This document shows positions 16,001-31,000 of a stretch of 64,000 nucleotides of DNA, piece after piece (the stretch's first letter is position 1; the number at the start of each line of letters is the position of its first letter). The DNA is from Stenotrophomonas sp. Iso1 (GTDB lineage Bacteria > Pseudomonadota > Gammaproteobacteria > Xanthomonadales > Xanthomonadaceae). The notes beneath the pieces are model-generated. The model ran no database searches. It was given only the letters and a program-made list of their open reading frames with translations, and was not told the DNA's origin. Location: assembly GCF_027497995.1 (NCBI RefSeq), contig NZ_JAODBT010000002.1, positions 1 through 64,000 of the forward strand, written 5' to 3'. Both the position numbers and the translations under genes were made by a program.

Positions 16001-19000
16001 GCAAGATTGGCATCTCGGCCGACGAAGACATGTTTGTCTGGTCGGTTGCTGGTGCGGTGGCGATGAGCGACAGCATCTCGGTGGGCGCCAGCGTTGCTTA
16101 TCAGCAGATGGATACCGATACGCACGCCTTCATCGGTGCGATACCGGCAGACTTCAAGACCGGTTCGAGCGGTGCGACTGGTCAGGTCAATACCGGTGAT
16201 CTGTCGGTGAAGGCGAACAGCGAGGGCTTGTCCGGCGCAGTGGCTGCCGCAGGTGCGATTGCCAAGAGCAGCTCGGAGCAGCTCAAGCAGCAACAGGATG
16301 CGTTGGCGCAGAAACAGAACGCGGAGAACCCGGGCTTCCTGGATTCACTCAAGACGCGCGCGCTGGGCAAAGTGACCGCGCTGGAAAGCATGGGCAAGAA
16401 GGCCGACAGCGACGGTAGCGCGGGTCTCACCCAATATTTCGACAAGGCCAAGGGCTTGCTGGGCTCGGGCGGCGGACAACCGGGGCAGGGCGCGCAGACG
16501 CCGCAGCCGAAGTTTGGTATCGCGCTGTCCGGCAGTGCCACCGTCAACCGCGCACGCCAGAACACCAAGGCCGACATCAGCGGTGCGGTGGTCAAGGACA
16601 ACAGCGGCAATGGCGTGAAGCTGGATATCACGGCGATCAACAAAACGTTGTTGGTCAGCATCAGCGGCGCGTTGTCGGTAGCTGCTGCCGGTTCGGACAA
16701 CAGCCAGGGCAGCGCATCGCTGGCCGGTGGCGTGGCATATGGCGATATCCAGAACACCACCACCGCCGGGCTGCTGAGCAGCAGCGTGCAAGATGCCGGT
16801 GATGTGACTGTGACCGCGCGCAATGAAAGTGAGCAGGTCAACGTGGGCCTGAGCGTGGGCGTCAATGCCTCTTCCGACCAGACCACCGCCGCCGCGGGAG
16901 CGATCTCGGCCACGGTGGCGATGTCGAAGAACGAAACGGCAGCGACCCTGCGCGGCTCCAGCATTCAAGGCAAGGCCGGCGCAGCCGGTGACGTGGACGT
17001 CAAGGCAGTCAACGAATCGAAGATCGCCAATGGCGGCGGCGCGCTGTATGCCGGCGGCAAGGCAGGCATGGGCGCGGCGGTGACCTATGCCGAGATCAAA
17101 GACGACACACGTGCCGGCATCAGCGGCGGCAGCATCCATGGCGTGAACGACGTGCGTGTGCGTGCGGCCGATGCCTCGCGCATCGTGGCTGCGGCTGCCA
17201 GTGGCGGTGCCTCCACGCAGAGTAACGGCGTGGCGATCGCCGGCTCGGTGTTGGTCAACCAGGTGGCCAATACCACCATTGCCAGCATCAATGACGGCGC
17301 CAGCATCAGCTTCGACGGCGACCTGGAGGCATTTGCAGGCACCGCCAGCATCAGCGATGTGCGCGCCACCACGGATGGCTGCGACTCCGGTGCAGGTGTG
17401 GACTACTGCGGCAATGCCATCGGCGGCATCCAGGTGGATGCCAATGCCGACAATGGCAGCAAGGACAGCACCAGCGTCGATGCGGCGGGCCGTAATGCTG
17501 GCAAGAGCTCGATCATTGCCGTGGCCGGCATGATGCAGGTGGGCGGCAACAACGCCGGTGTCGCGTTCGCTTACAACACCATCAAGAACACCCACGCGGT
17601 ATCGGTGAACGATGCCACGCTGACCGCGACGTCGGCGGGCAACATCGTGCTGACCGCCGCCGACAAGGCCGACATCCTGGCGGTAAGCGCCGGCATTGGC
17701 GGCAGCACCGGCAACTTCACCGGCGTGGGCAGCGCCTCGTACAACGCCATCGGCAACACCACGGCAGTGCGGGTCGGCAGCAATGTTCCGGGTGCACCGG
17801 GCACGGCACTCAATGCGGGCAACATCACGCTGGATGCGAGCGATGAATCCTTCATCGGTTCGTTTGCCGGTGCGGCCACGCTTGGCTCCAAGGTTGCAGT
17901 GGGCGCGGCGCTGACCATCAACGATATCGGCAACGGCACGTTGGCATTGGCCGAAGGCGCCAACCTGGATGCGGACAGTGGCAATGTGGCCCTGAAGGCG
18001 TCCAACAAAGCCAAGATTCTTTCCGGCGCGGTGGCTGCGGGTGCGGCCAACAACGTGGCGATCCAGGGCTCGGTGGGTTGGAGCACCATAGCCAACACCG
18101 CCGAAGCGGCATTGCGGGGTGGCACGCTGAAAACGGGCGGCCTGGGCCTGCATGCAAACAATAGTTCGAAGGTCTACACCCTGGCTGGTGCGGTAGCAGG
18201 CAGCGGCACGGCGGCTATCGGCGCAGCGATCAATGTGGCCACCATTGGCGACACGACGCGTGCCACCGTGGACGGCACCGCGCTTGAGGTCACCGGCAAG
18301 CTGGACGTCATCGCCGCTGCCGATGCAACCACCAAGACACTGGCCATTGCCGGTGCGTTGGCCGGCACGGCATCGATCGCAGGCAGCAACGCCAGCAATT
18401 TCATCAACAGCACTACCGAAGCCAGCCTCAACAATGTCATCGCGCAGGGCGCGGGCGTCACCGGTGATGTCACGGTCAGCGCCGATACCGACGGCAAAAC
18501 CTATTCGCTGGCCGGTGCATTGGCCGTGGGTGGTACCGCCGGTGTCGGTGCAGCGTCCAGCGTCAACAGCATTGGGGGCAGCACCACGGCGCGCATTGCC
18601 GGCTCCGTGCTGGACGGGGCCAAAGGCTTGGATGTGGAAGCCGAATCCAACAGCCTGATCCGCACCGCTGCCGTATCGGGCGCAGGTGCGGGAGCGGCAG
18701 CGGTCGCTGGCAGCGTCACCACCAATTTCATCACCACCGATACGTTGGCCGAGTTGAAGGACACGCGCCTGGACAGCAACAGCGCGGATGTCCGCGTTGT
18801 CGCAAAGGATGGGCGCAGCATCGATTCGCTGGCAGGCGCAGCTGCCGTGGCCGGTACGGTGGGCGTCGGGGCGGCGGTGGCCTTCAATCAGATTGGTGGT
18901 AGCACCCGGGCCACGCTGTCCGGTGGCAGCAAGGGTTATCAGATACATGCGCGCGATGTGGAGGTGTCCGCGCAGGCTACCAACGCCAATGGCGCGGCAA

Positions 19001-22000
19001 ACATCCGCACCATCGCCGCTGGCTTGGGTGGCGGTGGCATGGTGGGGGGCGCCGCCTCGGTGGCGGTCAATCTGATGGAAGGCGAGGTCAAGGCAAGCAT
19101 TGCTGATGGCGCCGATGTGGTGGCCGACCGCAACGTTACGGTGAAGGCCAGCCAGCAGCAGGGCATTGATGTCTGGACCGGCAGCGTTGCCGTTGGCGGC
19201 GGTGCGGCCGGTGTCGGCCTGGGCACGGTGGTCAACCTGATGACCGGCAAGACCAGCGCGCAGATCGCAGGCGCGCAGACCAAGGTGAGTGCGTTGGCCT
19301 GGAACGGCGGTCATGGGCTGACCGTGGATGCGGCGACGCGCCAGGCGGTGAGCACGGTGGGCATGAGTGCGGCGGTGACCTTTGCGCCGATTGTCGGCCA
19401 GAGCATCGCGGTGATGGCAGGTGTGAACGTTATTGGCACCGCCACTGAAGCGAGCATCATCTCGGCATCGATCAACCAGCACGATCTGCGCAGTTGGGTA
19501 GGCAACTGGTTGCCTGCACAGCCCGCGACGCAGCCCGGCAGCGGTAGCGGCCAAGGCACCGATGGTCAGGGTGATTTCGATTTCTACAGTGCCTCCGCAC
19601 AGGGCAGCGCGGAGCAGAACGTTCAGGTCAGGGCGAACAGCACCGTCAGCAGCAACTCGGTGCTGACAGGTGCCGCCGCCGGTGCGGGTGGCAGCGCTTC
19701 GGGCGCGGCTTCAAGCACCGTGCTGCAGACCTCGACGGTTGCCAAGCTGGAGAATGCAAACGTTGCCGCCAGTGGTGACATCGGTGTGGATGCGCGGGCC
19801 AGCCAGTCCGCTCAAACGACGGTGGTAGGTGTTGCGGCAGGTCTGGTCGGCGGCGCCGGTACGGGTGTGGTCAATGTGTTCTCCAGCAACACCGATGCCT
19901 CGGTGGTGGGCGGGAAAACGCGCGGTTCCAGCTTGACCGTCAATGCCGAGAACACGGTGGACAGCAGCATCAACGCAGGTACCGGTGCAGCGGGTGCTGC
20001 AGCGGTGGCGGGCACGCTGGTGGTGAATCTGGCACAGACACGTACGGGTGCCAGCATCGGCCGCACCGGCGTGCCGACGCTGATTGATGTCGACGGAAAG
20101 GTCGCGGTGTCCGCACACACGGATACACGCTTTGTGAACACGGTGGTCAGCGGTGCGCTTGGCGGAGGCGCGGCTATTGCCGGCATGGCGCAGTACCAGC
20201 AGATCGCCAACACCACTGAAGCGGGCATCTTTGATGCGACGGTGACATCGGGCGGTGTGGATGTTTCCGCATTGGAAGAACTTGAAATCAAGGCCAGCAG
20301 CGGCGTCGTTGCCGGTGGTCTGGGAACCGGTGTCGGTGCGGCAGCCAACATCACGCTGCTGGGCAGCAAGGTGGCGGCAACCATCAGCGGCGGTGACATC
20401 CACAGCGGTGGCGCGGTGAATGTGGATGCGGCATCGGTGCGTGATATCCAGATGACCACGGCCACAGCGGGCATCGGCATGAGTACCGGTATCGGTGGCG
20501 CGGCATCGGTGTTGTTGTCCGGTATCGGTGATATTGGTGACGTGCTGGGTGAGGTGTCCGGTACCAAGGGTGCCTTGAATGACCTGGCATCCAGCAGCAA
20601 GCTGGATTCGAGCGTGACCGGCGATGCGGCATTGGCCGGCAAACTGGACAGTGGCCACCTTGCACAGCTCAACGGCGCCACATCCAACAGTCTGTTGACG
20701 CTGGGCGGCAAGCAGGACCAGGTGATCGCGGCGATCAAGGGCGCGCGTGTGGATGCGCACAGTGTTGATGTGAACGCGCAGACCAAATTGAACGCCAGCA
20801 ACACTGCCGGTGCGATTGCTGCAGGTGGCCTGGGTGCAGGCGGTGCGGTGGCCTATAGCGGTCTGTTCGGCCAGACCTCGGCAGCGATTGATGGCGGTAC
20901 GGTCAATGCGGGCAACATCGCGGTCACGGCGCACAGCGGCAGCGGCAACAACCAGCCCAGTTCGTCGGTGAACGCAGTGGCCGGCGCGGCGGGATTGGTG
21001 GGCCTGGGCGCGGCGGTGGCATGGAACGATCTGGGCCAGACCACCACGGCATCGGTATCGGGCAACCTCACCGCCAATGGCCAGGGCGGCAACCTCAACG
21101 TCTCGGCGACGGACCAGAACAGTGCGCGCGTCGATGCCACGGGTGCGGCGGTAGGCGCATTGGCGGCCGGCGCGGTCATCGCCCACGTGTCGCGCAATGC
21201 GACGGTGGCGGCAACCGTGGGAGCCAACACCGCGGTGGCTGGCTTCGAGAAAGTGGGGCTCAACGCGCTGCATGGCGGTGGCGTCACCGCCAATGGCATC
21301 GGTGCCGTGGGTGGCCTGGCGGGTGCGGTCAATGCGGTGGTGGTGCTGGCCAAGGACAACAGTGCGGTGAACGCCGATGTCGGCGACTTGGCATCGATCA
21401 TTACCCAGGGCAGTGGTGATGCCGGCGATGCAAAGGGCGATGGCTCTTCGCTGAAAGTGGCTGCCAGCTCCGACGCGACGGTCCGGGCTACCGGCCTGGG
21501 TGTGACGGTGTCAGCCGGTGCCGCAGTGGGAGCGGTGGTGGTAGATGCGCAGGCAACAACAGCGTTGCAGGCCTCGTTGGGCAACCGTGTCAACGTGAGC
21601 GGCGATGGCGATGTCAGCGTGACCGCAACGCGCGGTGGCGCGCTGGCCAATGGCGACGGTGTGTATGCCAAAGCCACAGCCGGCGCGGGCGGTATTTACT
21701 TTGCAGCCAATGCTGCCAGTGCTACAGCAGGCGACAACAGCCAGACCGTCGCCAAGGTCGGCAACGACGTGGTCATCGGTGATCGCGGCAACTTCAACGT
21801 GGTAGCCAACAGCACCACACGTCAGCGCGCTGAAGCGACCGGCATCACCGTCGGTGGCCTTGCCCTGGGTGCTGCACTGGCCAATGCCACCTCCAACACG
21901 CGCACTGCCGCGACCATCGGCACCAACCTTGGCGGAGTGAATGCCGGCAGCACGGCCACACCGAAGATGATGGGCAGTCTGTCGGTGTTGGCGAACGGCA

Positions 22001-25000
22001 ATGACACCAATCTGGCCAGCACCTTTGCGGGCGGCGGCGGCCTGATCTCGGGTGCTGCCAGCGTGGCCACCACCAATGGAAAATCGAATGTCGATGCCAC
22101 GGTGGGTGCCAATGCAGGGCGCACGTCCGGCATCCTGGCCGACAGCATCACCGTGTCGGCCACGCATGAAGGCAACTACGGCGGCAGTGCGGATTCGACC
22201 AATGCGGCAATCGCCGGCGCCAGCGGCTCGGCGGTCAGGAATACCGTCGACAGTACGGTCAACGCCAATGTTGGCAACGGCGCCCGGTTGTTCGCAGCCA
22301 AGGATCTTTCCGTCACGGCCAACAATCTGTTCAAAAGTACGCTCGATGGCGCTGCGGTGGTGGCGGCTGCCGGCGGTGTGTTCAACGGCAGCGCGGCGTT
22401 GATCGACACCAAGCTGATCGGCAAGACCACTGCTGCCGTCGGTGACAACGTGATGCTGCGCTCGGGCGTGGGCGGCGATCCCAATCGCGCCGGAAACATC
22501 GATATCGTGGCGCGCACCAAGGTGATGGCAACCGACAAGGCGCAGCTGTCCACGGGCGGTGCCATCCAGGTGGCGGTGGTCGACACCTCGATGAAGGGCA
22601 ACTTCAACAACGCGGTGCGCGTAGGCAACAACGCCAAGCTCAGCAGCCTGGGCTATCTGAATCTGGGGACCACGACCACCGGTTCGCTCAACAGCCAGGC
22701 GCTGGTCAATACCTGGGGCCTGGCGGCGGTGGGTACGGCACGTTCCGAAGTGGATGCGCAGATCACCGAGAGCGTCGACGTGGGCAGCAATGGCCTCCTT
22801 CAATCGCTGCAGAATGCCTACCTGTCGGCCGGCAAGGACGGCACCGGGTTGCTGGAAAGCAACCTGTTGGTCAATGCATCGGCCGAAGGCTATGTGCGTG
22901 GGCTGGTGGCGGTGCCGGTGGTCAAAGCGGTAGCCAACAGCAATGCGCAGATGCGCGCTGCGATTGGCGCCGGTTCTACCCTGATCAGCTCGGGCGACGT
23001 CTACATGGGCACATGGGGAGACTACTTCTCCCATCAGGCCAGCGGACGGGCCACCGGCTACCAGTTGGGCTTCATCCCGGTCACCGTGACGAACTCGTCC
23101 TCCGAGGGCTCGGTCGTCGGCAATGTGCTGGTCAACGGCAAGGTGGTGGCGGGTACCGCGAACGATGTGAACCTCACCATCGGCAACAACTTCAGCTGCA
23201 GCACCGATCTGGGCATTGGTTACGCCTGCCTGAGCATCGGTCAGCTCAAGGCGTTGGACGCCGGGTTCGATCCGGGCCAGACGGTCAACGATGCCGACAA
23301 CGTGCTGCTGATCGACGATATCTATGCGGCCGGTGCCGACGTTTATCTGAAGGGCACCAACATCAATATCGGCAGTACCGGTTCGGTGGAAGCGCACGGC
23401 GCGCCATCGGTGGATATCGTCAACAACTCCACCTATCACCTGGCCTTCGGCAATATCTATATCCCTGACTACGCCGGCGGCAATGTGCTGGTGTCGGGCA
23501 CCATCAGCAATGGCACCGACCGCATTACCTCGGACAGTTCGGGCAGCAATCCGCACATCAACATCTTTGGCAATTACAACCTGGGTAACGGCACCTCGAT
23601 CCTGCAGATGGGTGTGGTCAACAGCATCGGCGCCGATGTGCGTTACGAGACCAAGAAGGGCTCCATCGTCAGTGGCCCGGTCTATGCCGCCAGCTTCAAC
23701 ACCGTGGCGCCCAACGGTACCTTCATGTTCAACGACCCGACCCGCAACAAGAGCGTGGCGTCGGCCGAAGGCCTGTGGAGCGAGTACCTGAAAGGCCTGC
23801 TCGGTGGCGCCTATAGCAGCGCCGATAAAGTGGCCGGACTGCTTGCCAATCTTCAATATGGTGGCGGTGCGACCAACACCGAACAGCTCAACAACAATCT
23901 GTTCAAGCAGCCGGGGGATGCGAGTTACGGTGGTACGGCCATCATCGTCTATGGTGCCTGCCTGCCGCATGTAGGGGGTTCGCGTTGTGGCACCAATCAG
24001 CCTGGCTATACCGACTACACGACCTTCCCCTACAACTACGAGGGCAGCGTAAAGATTCCGACGGTCGCCTATGTGGGGACGCGCAACGGCACGGCCAGCT
24101 ACGGAAGCAATGCGGCCATCGCCAATGACAACAGTGCCATCCGCGCGCGTGAGGTGAACATCCGCGCCAAGTACATCGACATCAATGGCACGATCGAAGC
24201 CGGTGCCGGCATCGACTGGTCGGTGAAGATCGTCGATAACCAGTTCACGCGTGGTTGGTTGCAAATGGTTGAAAGCAGGCCGGGCGTCTATGACGTCCCG
24301 ACCTACATGCTCGAAACCGTAGGTAGAGCTTCCAGCCTGATCGGAGTGAAGTACGACTCGGTCAGCAAGCGTTTCATCGTGGATGACGTCAATGCGTCCG
24401 GTGGCGGCAAGGTGACGCTGGACGGCAGCATCGTCAGTACCACCAACAAGGGCAAGATCAACGTCACCAGCGGCTTCGGCCGGGTAGAGGTTGGGGTGGA
24501 CCTGGACCGCGATGTGCAGCTGAGCGGCATGAACGTGGCGACCGGCCAGGACGGCGTGGTGCAGATCATCGATCGGCTGAAGAAAGGTGCCAACAACCAG
24601 CCCTACACCGTCTGGTACGTGCAGCAAGCCGGAAAGGCGGCGGCTGCTTATGACAATGCAATCTGCGGCGCTGCCTGCACCACCTGGGAGGATGCGAGCC
24701 AGATCAGCAATACCACTACCTACAAACCGAAGGAGGGCATGCGTTATCGCTGGAACATGTCCGCTCGGGTCGGCCGCAAGGTTGACTGGGACAGTGGCAC
24801 GGCTGGTACCTGGAGGTTCTTGAACAGCAGCGGCTTGGAAGCTTCTGGCGCGCAGCGCTGGAACACGGGTAATGGCACCTACTATCAGGACACACCGGGT
24901 GGTGCCGATTTCGCGTGGGATTACTCGGGTTCATTCAACTCGTACTCCAGTGCGACGGTCGGATACGGTTGCGGTGTTGTTCAAAAGGGATGCAATTTCG

Positions 25001-28000
25001 GCTTCCCGGAACCGTCGAACGGGCTGCATTGGGACCCGAGCCGCGAAGGCGGCGACGGCGGCTGGGAAACCTGGTACCGCTACCGGATGCCAACCGACGG
25101 CAACCTCACGCTCAACGCCAGCGTCCGGGCCGACAATCCGATCTCCATTGGTTTTGTCACCCGCGACAAGGGCAGCGTGGATGTCAGCGTCGGCAACAAC
25201 CTGTATCTCAACGGGACCATCAACAACAAGGCCGGCACCACCACCCTGGAGTCGCGCAACGGCAGCATCATTCAGGGCAATGACCGCGCCACCCTGTATG
25301 CGCAGGAGCTGGTACTAAAGGCCAACAACAACATTGGTGCGCTGGCTGGACAAGCGATCGATGTAGCACTTTCCGATGGCGGCACGCTGAAGGCCACCAC
25401 CAAGGGTGGCGATATCGCGCTGGACATCCATTCCGACGCGACGCTGCGCCTCAACGCCGGCAATAGTCAGTCCGGTTATGGCAACGTCAGCGTGATTGCA
25501 TCGGGTGACATCAAGGGCATCGGCGGTGACGCGGTGTCCATCGTCGGCAGCAACATCAACCTGGTCAGTACCACGGGCAGCATCGGCAGTATCAGCAAGG
25601 ATGGGGCGTTGGTGATTGGTGCCCATGAAACCCTCGGTGCGGACAACCGCCTGCGCGGTGGCAACGTGGTGGCGGTGGCACGCAATGATGTGTCGCTCAA
25701 GGATGTGGACGGCGATTTCTGGGTGGGCAAGGTGACCGCGCTGACGGGTGACGTGTACCTGGAAGCCGCCGCCGGCTCCTTGCTGGACGCTTCCCAGCGT
25801 GAAGATGCCAATGCACTGACCGACAGCCAGATTGCCGACATCCGCACCCGCCTCAAGCTTGATGGTGGTGGTGTGGCCGATACCGTGGCGACCTATGAAC
25901 GCCAGGTGGAAAGCCGCTACGCCGAGTATTGGAATCTGAAGAGCCACGGTGAGTTCGTGGGGGGCGTGTTCGTCCCCGACTCCACTGCTATCGACGCCTT
26001 CCGCGCCCGTGCCACCGTGGCGGCAGGGGCGATGCAGAGTGATGCCCAGATTTTGGCTTACATCGCCAGCATGGCCGAAGAGGTGGGCGCACAGTTTGCC
26101 GAACTCTATGGCTCAGGTTGGGCGACGCAGACGGCGTTCCAGACGCGGGATGCGGGCTACAACTTCGTGCTCGACACCGGCTCGGACACGTACAGCAAGC
26201 TTGCTGCGCGCTCCAAGTGGGATGACGACCAGCTGCGCTTCGCCATCAGTGCCAGCGCGTTGGAGCCGGCCAAGTCATCCAGTGGCAGCGTGACGGAACC
26301 CACCATCTCTGGCCGCAATGTCGAACTGGTTGCCCGTGACAGCTTGGGCCGTCTGGCCGAAAGCGTGGATGTGGACTATGCACGCGTCTTCGCGGGGAAC
26401 CTGAGTTCGCAGGAAGCAATGGCGCTGGCCATGGCTACCGCTCCTGGCGATGTACAGCTGATCGGTCATGCCGGGCAGGTCATCTCCATCGACGAACTGC
26501 GGGCGATGAGCGAGGCCGAGCTGCAGGCTGGCCCCGTGGCATCCATCCGCATCAAGCAGACCTCGCCGTTGTATGTGGCCGCCAGTGGCAGCTTGACTGC
26601 CAAAGCCGGCGATGCGGCTTATCTGCATGCCACCAATGACCTGGCGATTGCCGCATTGGACGTGGGTGGTTCGGCGCAGATCGCCGTTGAAGGCAACCTC
26701 ACCGGGGCGACAGCCAATGCGATGCTGAGCGTTGGCGGCGACTTGGCGTTGGAAACCAAGGGCGATATCGGGCAGAACATTGCCAGTGCCAACCCGTCGC
26801 TGTTGAACCTGAAGTTGGGCGGGACGTTGTCCGGCAACGCGGGCGGGGCGATGGGCATCCGTCAGCACGGCGGCGATCTGGTATTTGATTCGCTGTACAG
26901 CGGCGACCGCATGCGCATTGATGTGGCCGACGGCAGCCTGCTGTCCACCTCCTCTAGTCTCGTGACGCTGCGCTCGGAGAAGGGCGGCGTTGAACTGACT
27001 GCCCGCGACGACATCCGTGCCGTTGATGGTGGTTCGCTCAACCTGCAGCTGGACAGCGGCAAACTGGACGGCGTGGCCGGCGGTGAAGTCCGCATCAGCA
27101 GCCCGAAAAATGCGCTCAACATCGGCTCGCTGGTCAGCGGTCGCGACATGTTGATCGGATCGATATCCGACCTGACCGCGACCTTGTTGCGCTCGGGCGG
27201 CGCGCTGTACGCCGATGCCAAGGGCATCATGCGGATTGGCTCAGCCGAATCAGAAAGTGATGTCGCGCTGTCTGCCAATGGTGATTTGTCGGCCGATAGC
27301 GTGGTCTCACGCACGGGCGATGCTTCGCTTGTCGCGGGCGGTGGCGTGGACCTAGGTGACCTGCAGGCTGCTACGGTCATTCTGGATGCCGGCGACGTGC
27401 TGCAGTTGCGGGCCGGAGGGCGGGTTGCTGGTGACAGCATTGTGGCCAAGGCCGGCAGCCTGGACATGGGTAACGGTGCCCGGATGCAGGCCGGAACGTC
27501 TTTGAGTGTGGATACGACCGGTGACATGACGCTGGGGCAGCTGCAGGTCAGTGCAGCCGCAGGCGCAGGTACGCTGGATCTGGTCGCCGGAGGCGGGATT
27601 GTCGGCAACGGCGATGGCCAGGTGAATCTGTTGTCTGGCAACGACGTGCAGGTGAACATCGCAGCGCAGACGGGGATCGGCCAGACGGGTGAGCGGCTCA
27701 CGCTCGACGGTGGTCAGGTCAATGCCAGCACGCAGAACGGGGACGCAATGCTGTCCTTCGTGAGTGCCGCGCAGATCGGCACGGTGCAGGCGCAGGGCGG
27801 CAACATCGATCTGCTGGGTGCCGCAGATGTCGACTTCGGCCTGCTGCAGGCCTCGGGCGACGTGCGTGTGGATGCCGTATCGCTGCAGGGCGGTGATATC
27901 GATGCAGGCGGCGGCATCACTGCCGAAACTGCTGGTGCGATGGATCTGCACAATGCGATGGCTGGGGCGGGCATGCAGCTGACGGCAGGTGGCGCGCTCA

Positions 28001-31000
28001 GTGCCAATGGGCTGCAGTCGAACGACGCGATGACACTGTCGTCGGGCAACACCCTGGATGTGAAGCAGCTGACCAGTGGCGCGCATCTGGATGCTGACGC
28101 TGTGGGCACGTTGTCCATCGCCGACGCCAAGGTGACCGGCAATGCCGCCATCGACGGTCAGGCGGATGTGGTGCTGGGGCAGGCGGTCGTGGGTCAGGCG
28201 CTGGCAGTCGACGCTGGCACCGATCTGACCGCCACCACGCTGGACGTGACTGGCAACAGCACGTTGACCAGCGGCGGCGATACCTCGGTGACCACCTTCA
28301 AGGGTCGCGGCGATCTGTCGGCGAAGGCTGGCGGTGATCTGGCATTGGGTACCGGCACCGTTGGCGGCAACGCCACGCTGTCGAGCATTGGCAGCACGAC
28401 GATCGACACGCTGTCGGCACAGGGCTCGCTGGATGCAACGTCGGGTGCGGCATTGGCTGCACGCACGCTGTCCTCCGGCGCTTCGATGACCCTGTCGTCG
28501 GGCAACACCCTGGATGTGCAGCAGCTGACCAGTGGCGCGAATCTGGATGCTGACGCTGTGGGCACGCTGTCCATCGCCGACGCCAAGGTGACCGGCAATG
28601 CCGCCATCGACGGCCAGAGGGATGTGGTGCTGGGCCAGGCAGTCGTGGGTCAGACGCTGGCCGTCAATGCGGCTACCGATCTGACTGCCACCACGCTGGA
28701 CGTGGTCGGCAACAGCACGTTGACCAGTGGCGGCGATACCTCGGTGACCACCTTCAATGGTCGCGGCGATCTGACTGCGAAGGCTGGCGGTGATCTGGCC
28801 TTGGGTACCGGCACCGTTGGCGGCAACGCCACGCTGGCGAGCGTTGGCAGCACCACGATCGACACGCTGTCGGCACAGGGCTCGCTGGATGCAACGTCGG
28901 GCGCGGCATTGGCTGCACGCACGCTGTCCTCCGGCGCTTCGATGACGCTGGCGTCGGGCAACACCCTGGATGTTCAGCAGCTGACCAGTGGCGCGAATCT
29001 GGATGCTGACGCCGTGGACACGTTGTCAATCGCCGACGCCAAGGTGACCGGCAATGCCGCCATCGACAGTCAGGCGGATGTGGTACTGGGCCAGGCGGTC
29101 GTGGGTCAGACGCTGGCAGTCAACGCGGCTACCGATCTGACCGCCACGACGCTGGACGTGACTGGCAACAGCACGTTGACCAGCGGCGGCGATACCTCGG
29201 TGACCACCTTCAATGGTCGCGGCGATCTGTCGGCGAAGGCTGACGGTGATCTGGCATTGGGTAACGGCACCGTTGGCGGCAACGCCACGCTGTCGAGCAT
29301 TGGCCGCACGACGATCGACACGCTGTCGGCACAGGGCTCGCTGGATGCAACGTCGGGCGCGGCATTGGCTGCACGCACGCTGTCCTCCGGCGCTTCGATG
29401 ACCCTGTCGTCGGGCAACACCCTGGATGTGCAGCAGCTGACCAGTGGCGCGAATCTGGATGCTGACGCTGTGGGCACGCTGTCCATCGCCGATGCCAAGG
29501 TGACCGGTAATGCGGCCATCGATGGTCAAGCGGATGTGGTGCTGGGTCAGGCGGTCGTGGGTCAGGCGCTGGCCGTCAACGCGGCTACCGATCTGACCGC
29601 CACCACGCTGGACGTGACTGGCAACAGCACGTTGACCAGCGGCGGCGATACCTCGGTGACCACCTTCAATGGCCAGAGCGATCTGTCGGCGAAGGCTGGC
29701 GGTGATCTGGCACTGGGTAATGGCACCGTCGGCGGCAACGCCACGCTGTCGAGCATTGGCAGCACCACGATCGACACGCTGTCGACACAGGGCTCGCTGG
29801 ATGCAACGTCGGGTGCGGCATTGGCGGCACGCACGCTGTCCTCCGGCGCTTCGATGACGCTGTCGTCGGGCAACACCCTGGATGTGCAGCAGCTGACCAG
29901 TGGCGCGAATCTGGATGCTGACGCTGTGGGCACGTTGTCCATCGCCGATGCCAAGGTGACCGGTAATGCATCCATCGACGGCCAAGCGGATGTGGTGCTG
30001 GGCCAGGCGGTCGTGGGTCAGACGCTGGCAGTCAACGCGGCTGCCGATCTGACTGTCACCACGCTGGACGTGACTGGCAACAGCACGTTGACCAGCGGCG
30101 GCGATACCTCTGTGACCACCTTCAATGGCCAGGGCGATCTGACTGCGAAGGCCGGTGACAATGCCGCGTTCGAGACCGTCACGGTGGGCGGCTCCATGCA
30201 CCTGCAGGCCGGCAAGGCTATTGATGTGGGCACGGCCGTGATCGGTGTGGATGCTACCTGGGTGGCAGGTACCGACTTGACTGCCGATGAGGTAACGACA
30301 GGCTGCAATTTCAGCGGCGACGCCGGCGGCACGCTCGCCATCGGTTCGGTGAAGGCCGGTTGCGGCCTGCAGTTGGCGTCCACTGAGAGTCTGTCCTTCG
30401 ACAGTCTGCAAGCCGGGGCTGATATCGGATTGACCTCACGTCGCGGCGACGTACAAGGTCGCAGCGCTGATGCTGGCGGCTCGTTGCAGGTCAATGCGGC
30501 CACCGCAATCGGCATCAACACCGCGATGGCCGGCACCGATATCACCGCCAACAGCGGTGGTGCCCAGCAGTGGGGCAGCTACCGCGCTGGCCGCGATGCG
30601 CGCTTGACCGCCGTTGGCGATGTGGTGACGGGGAGCGGTGACAGCGGCGGCCTGCAGTCAATCACCTCTGGCGGCAGCATCCACTTTGATCGCATCCAGG
30701 CCGGCACTACTGCCAGCATGGATGCACAGGGTGGCTCGCTGACTGGTGGGGTGCTGCGTGCGGCATCGGGTGATTTGGCGGCACGCGATCACCTATCGCT
30801 GGCAGCCGGCATGGTGGACACACGTTTGAATCTGGCGGCCACTGACATCACTGCCCACATCACGCAATCCAGCCAGGGGCAGGGCCCGTTGACGACCACG
30901 CTCACCGGCTATCGCAATGGTGTGGCGCATCAGGTGGTAGTTGAAGTGGATCCGCGTGATGCCTGGTTGATTGACCAGATCAAGGCAGTGGATGCGCAAC

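Noticed and set aside
16345..19554. Minus-strand open frame of 1,069 codons inside the adhesin gene
   Set aside because: It is an antisense shadow of a repetitive, GC-rich gene. The protein is His/Arg/Ala-rich noise with no ribosome-binding site or known domain.
21511..24627. Minus-strand open frame of 1,038 codons inside the adhesin gene
   Set aside because: Antisense shadow produced by codon bias; no initiation signal and no family-like sequence.
28030..30160. CRISPR array
   Set aside because: The repeat unit is 456 bp and coding, with no short repeat/unique spacer alternation. No cas genes are present.
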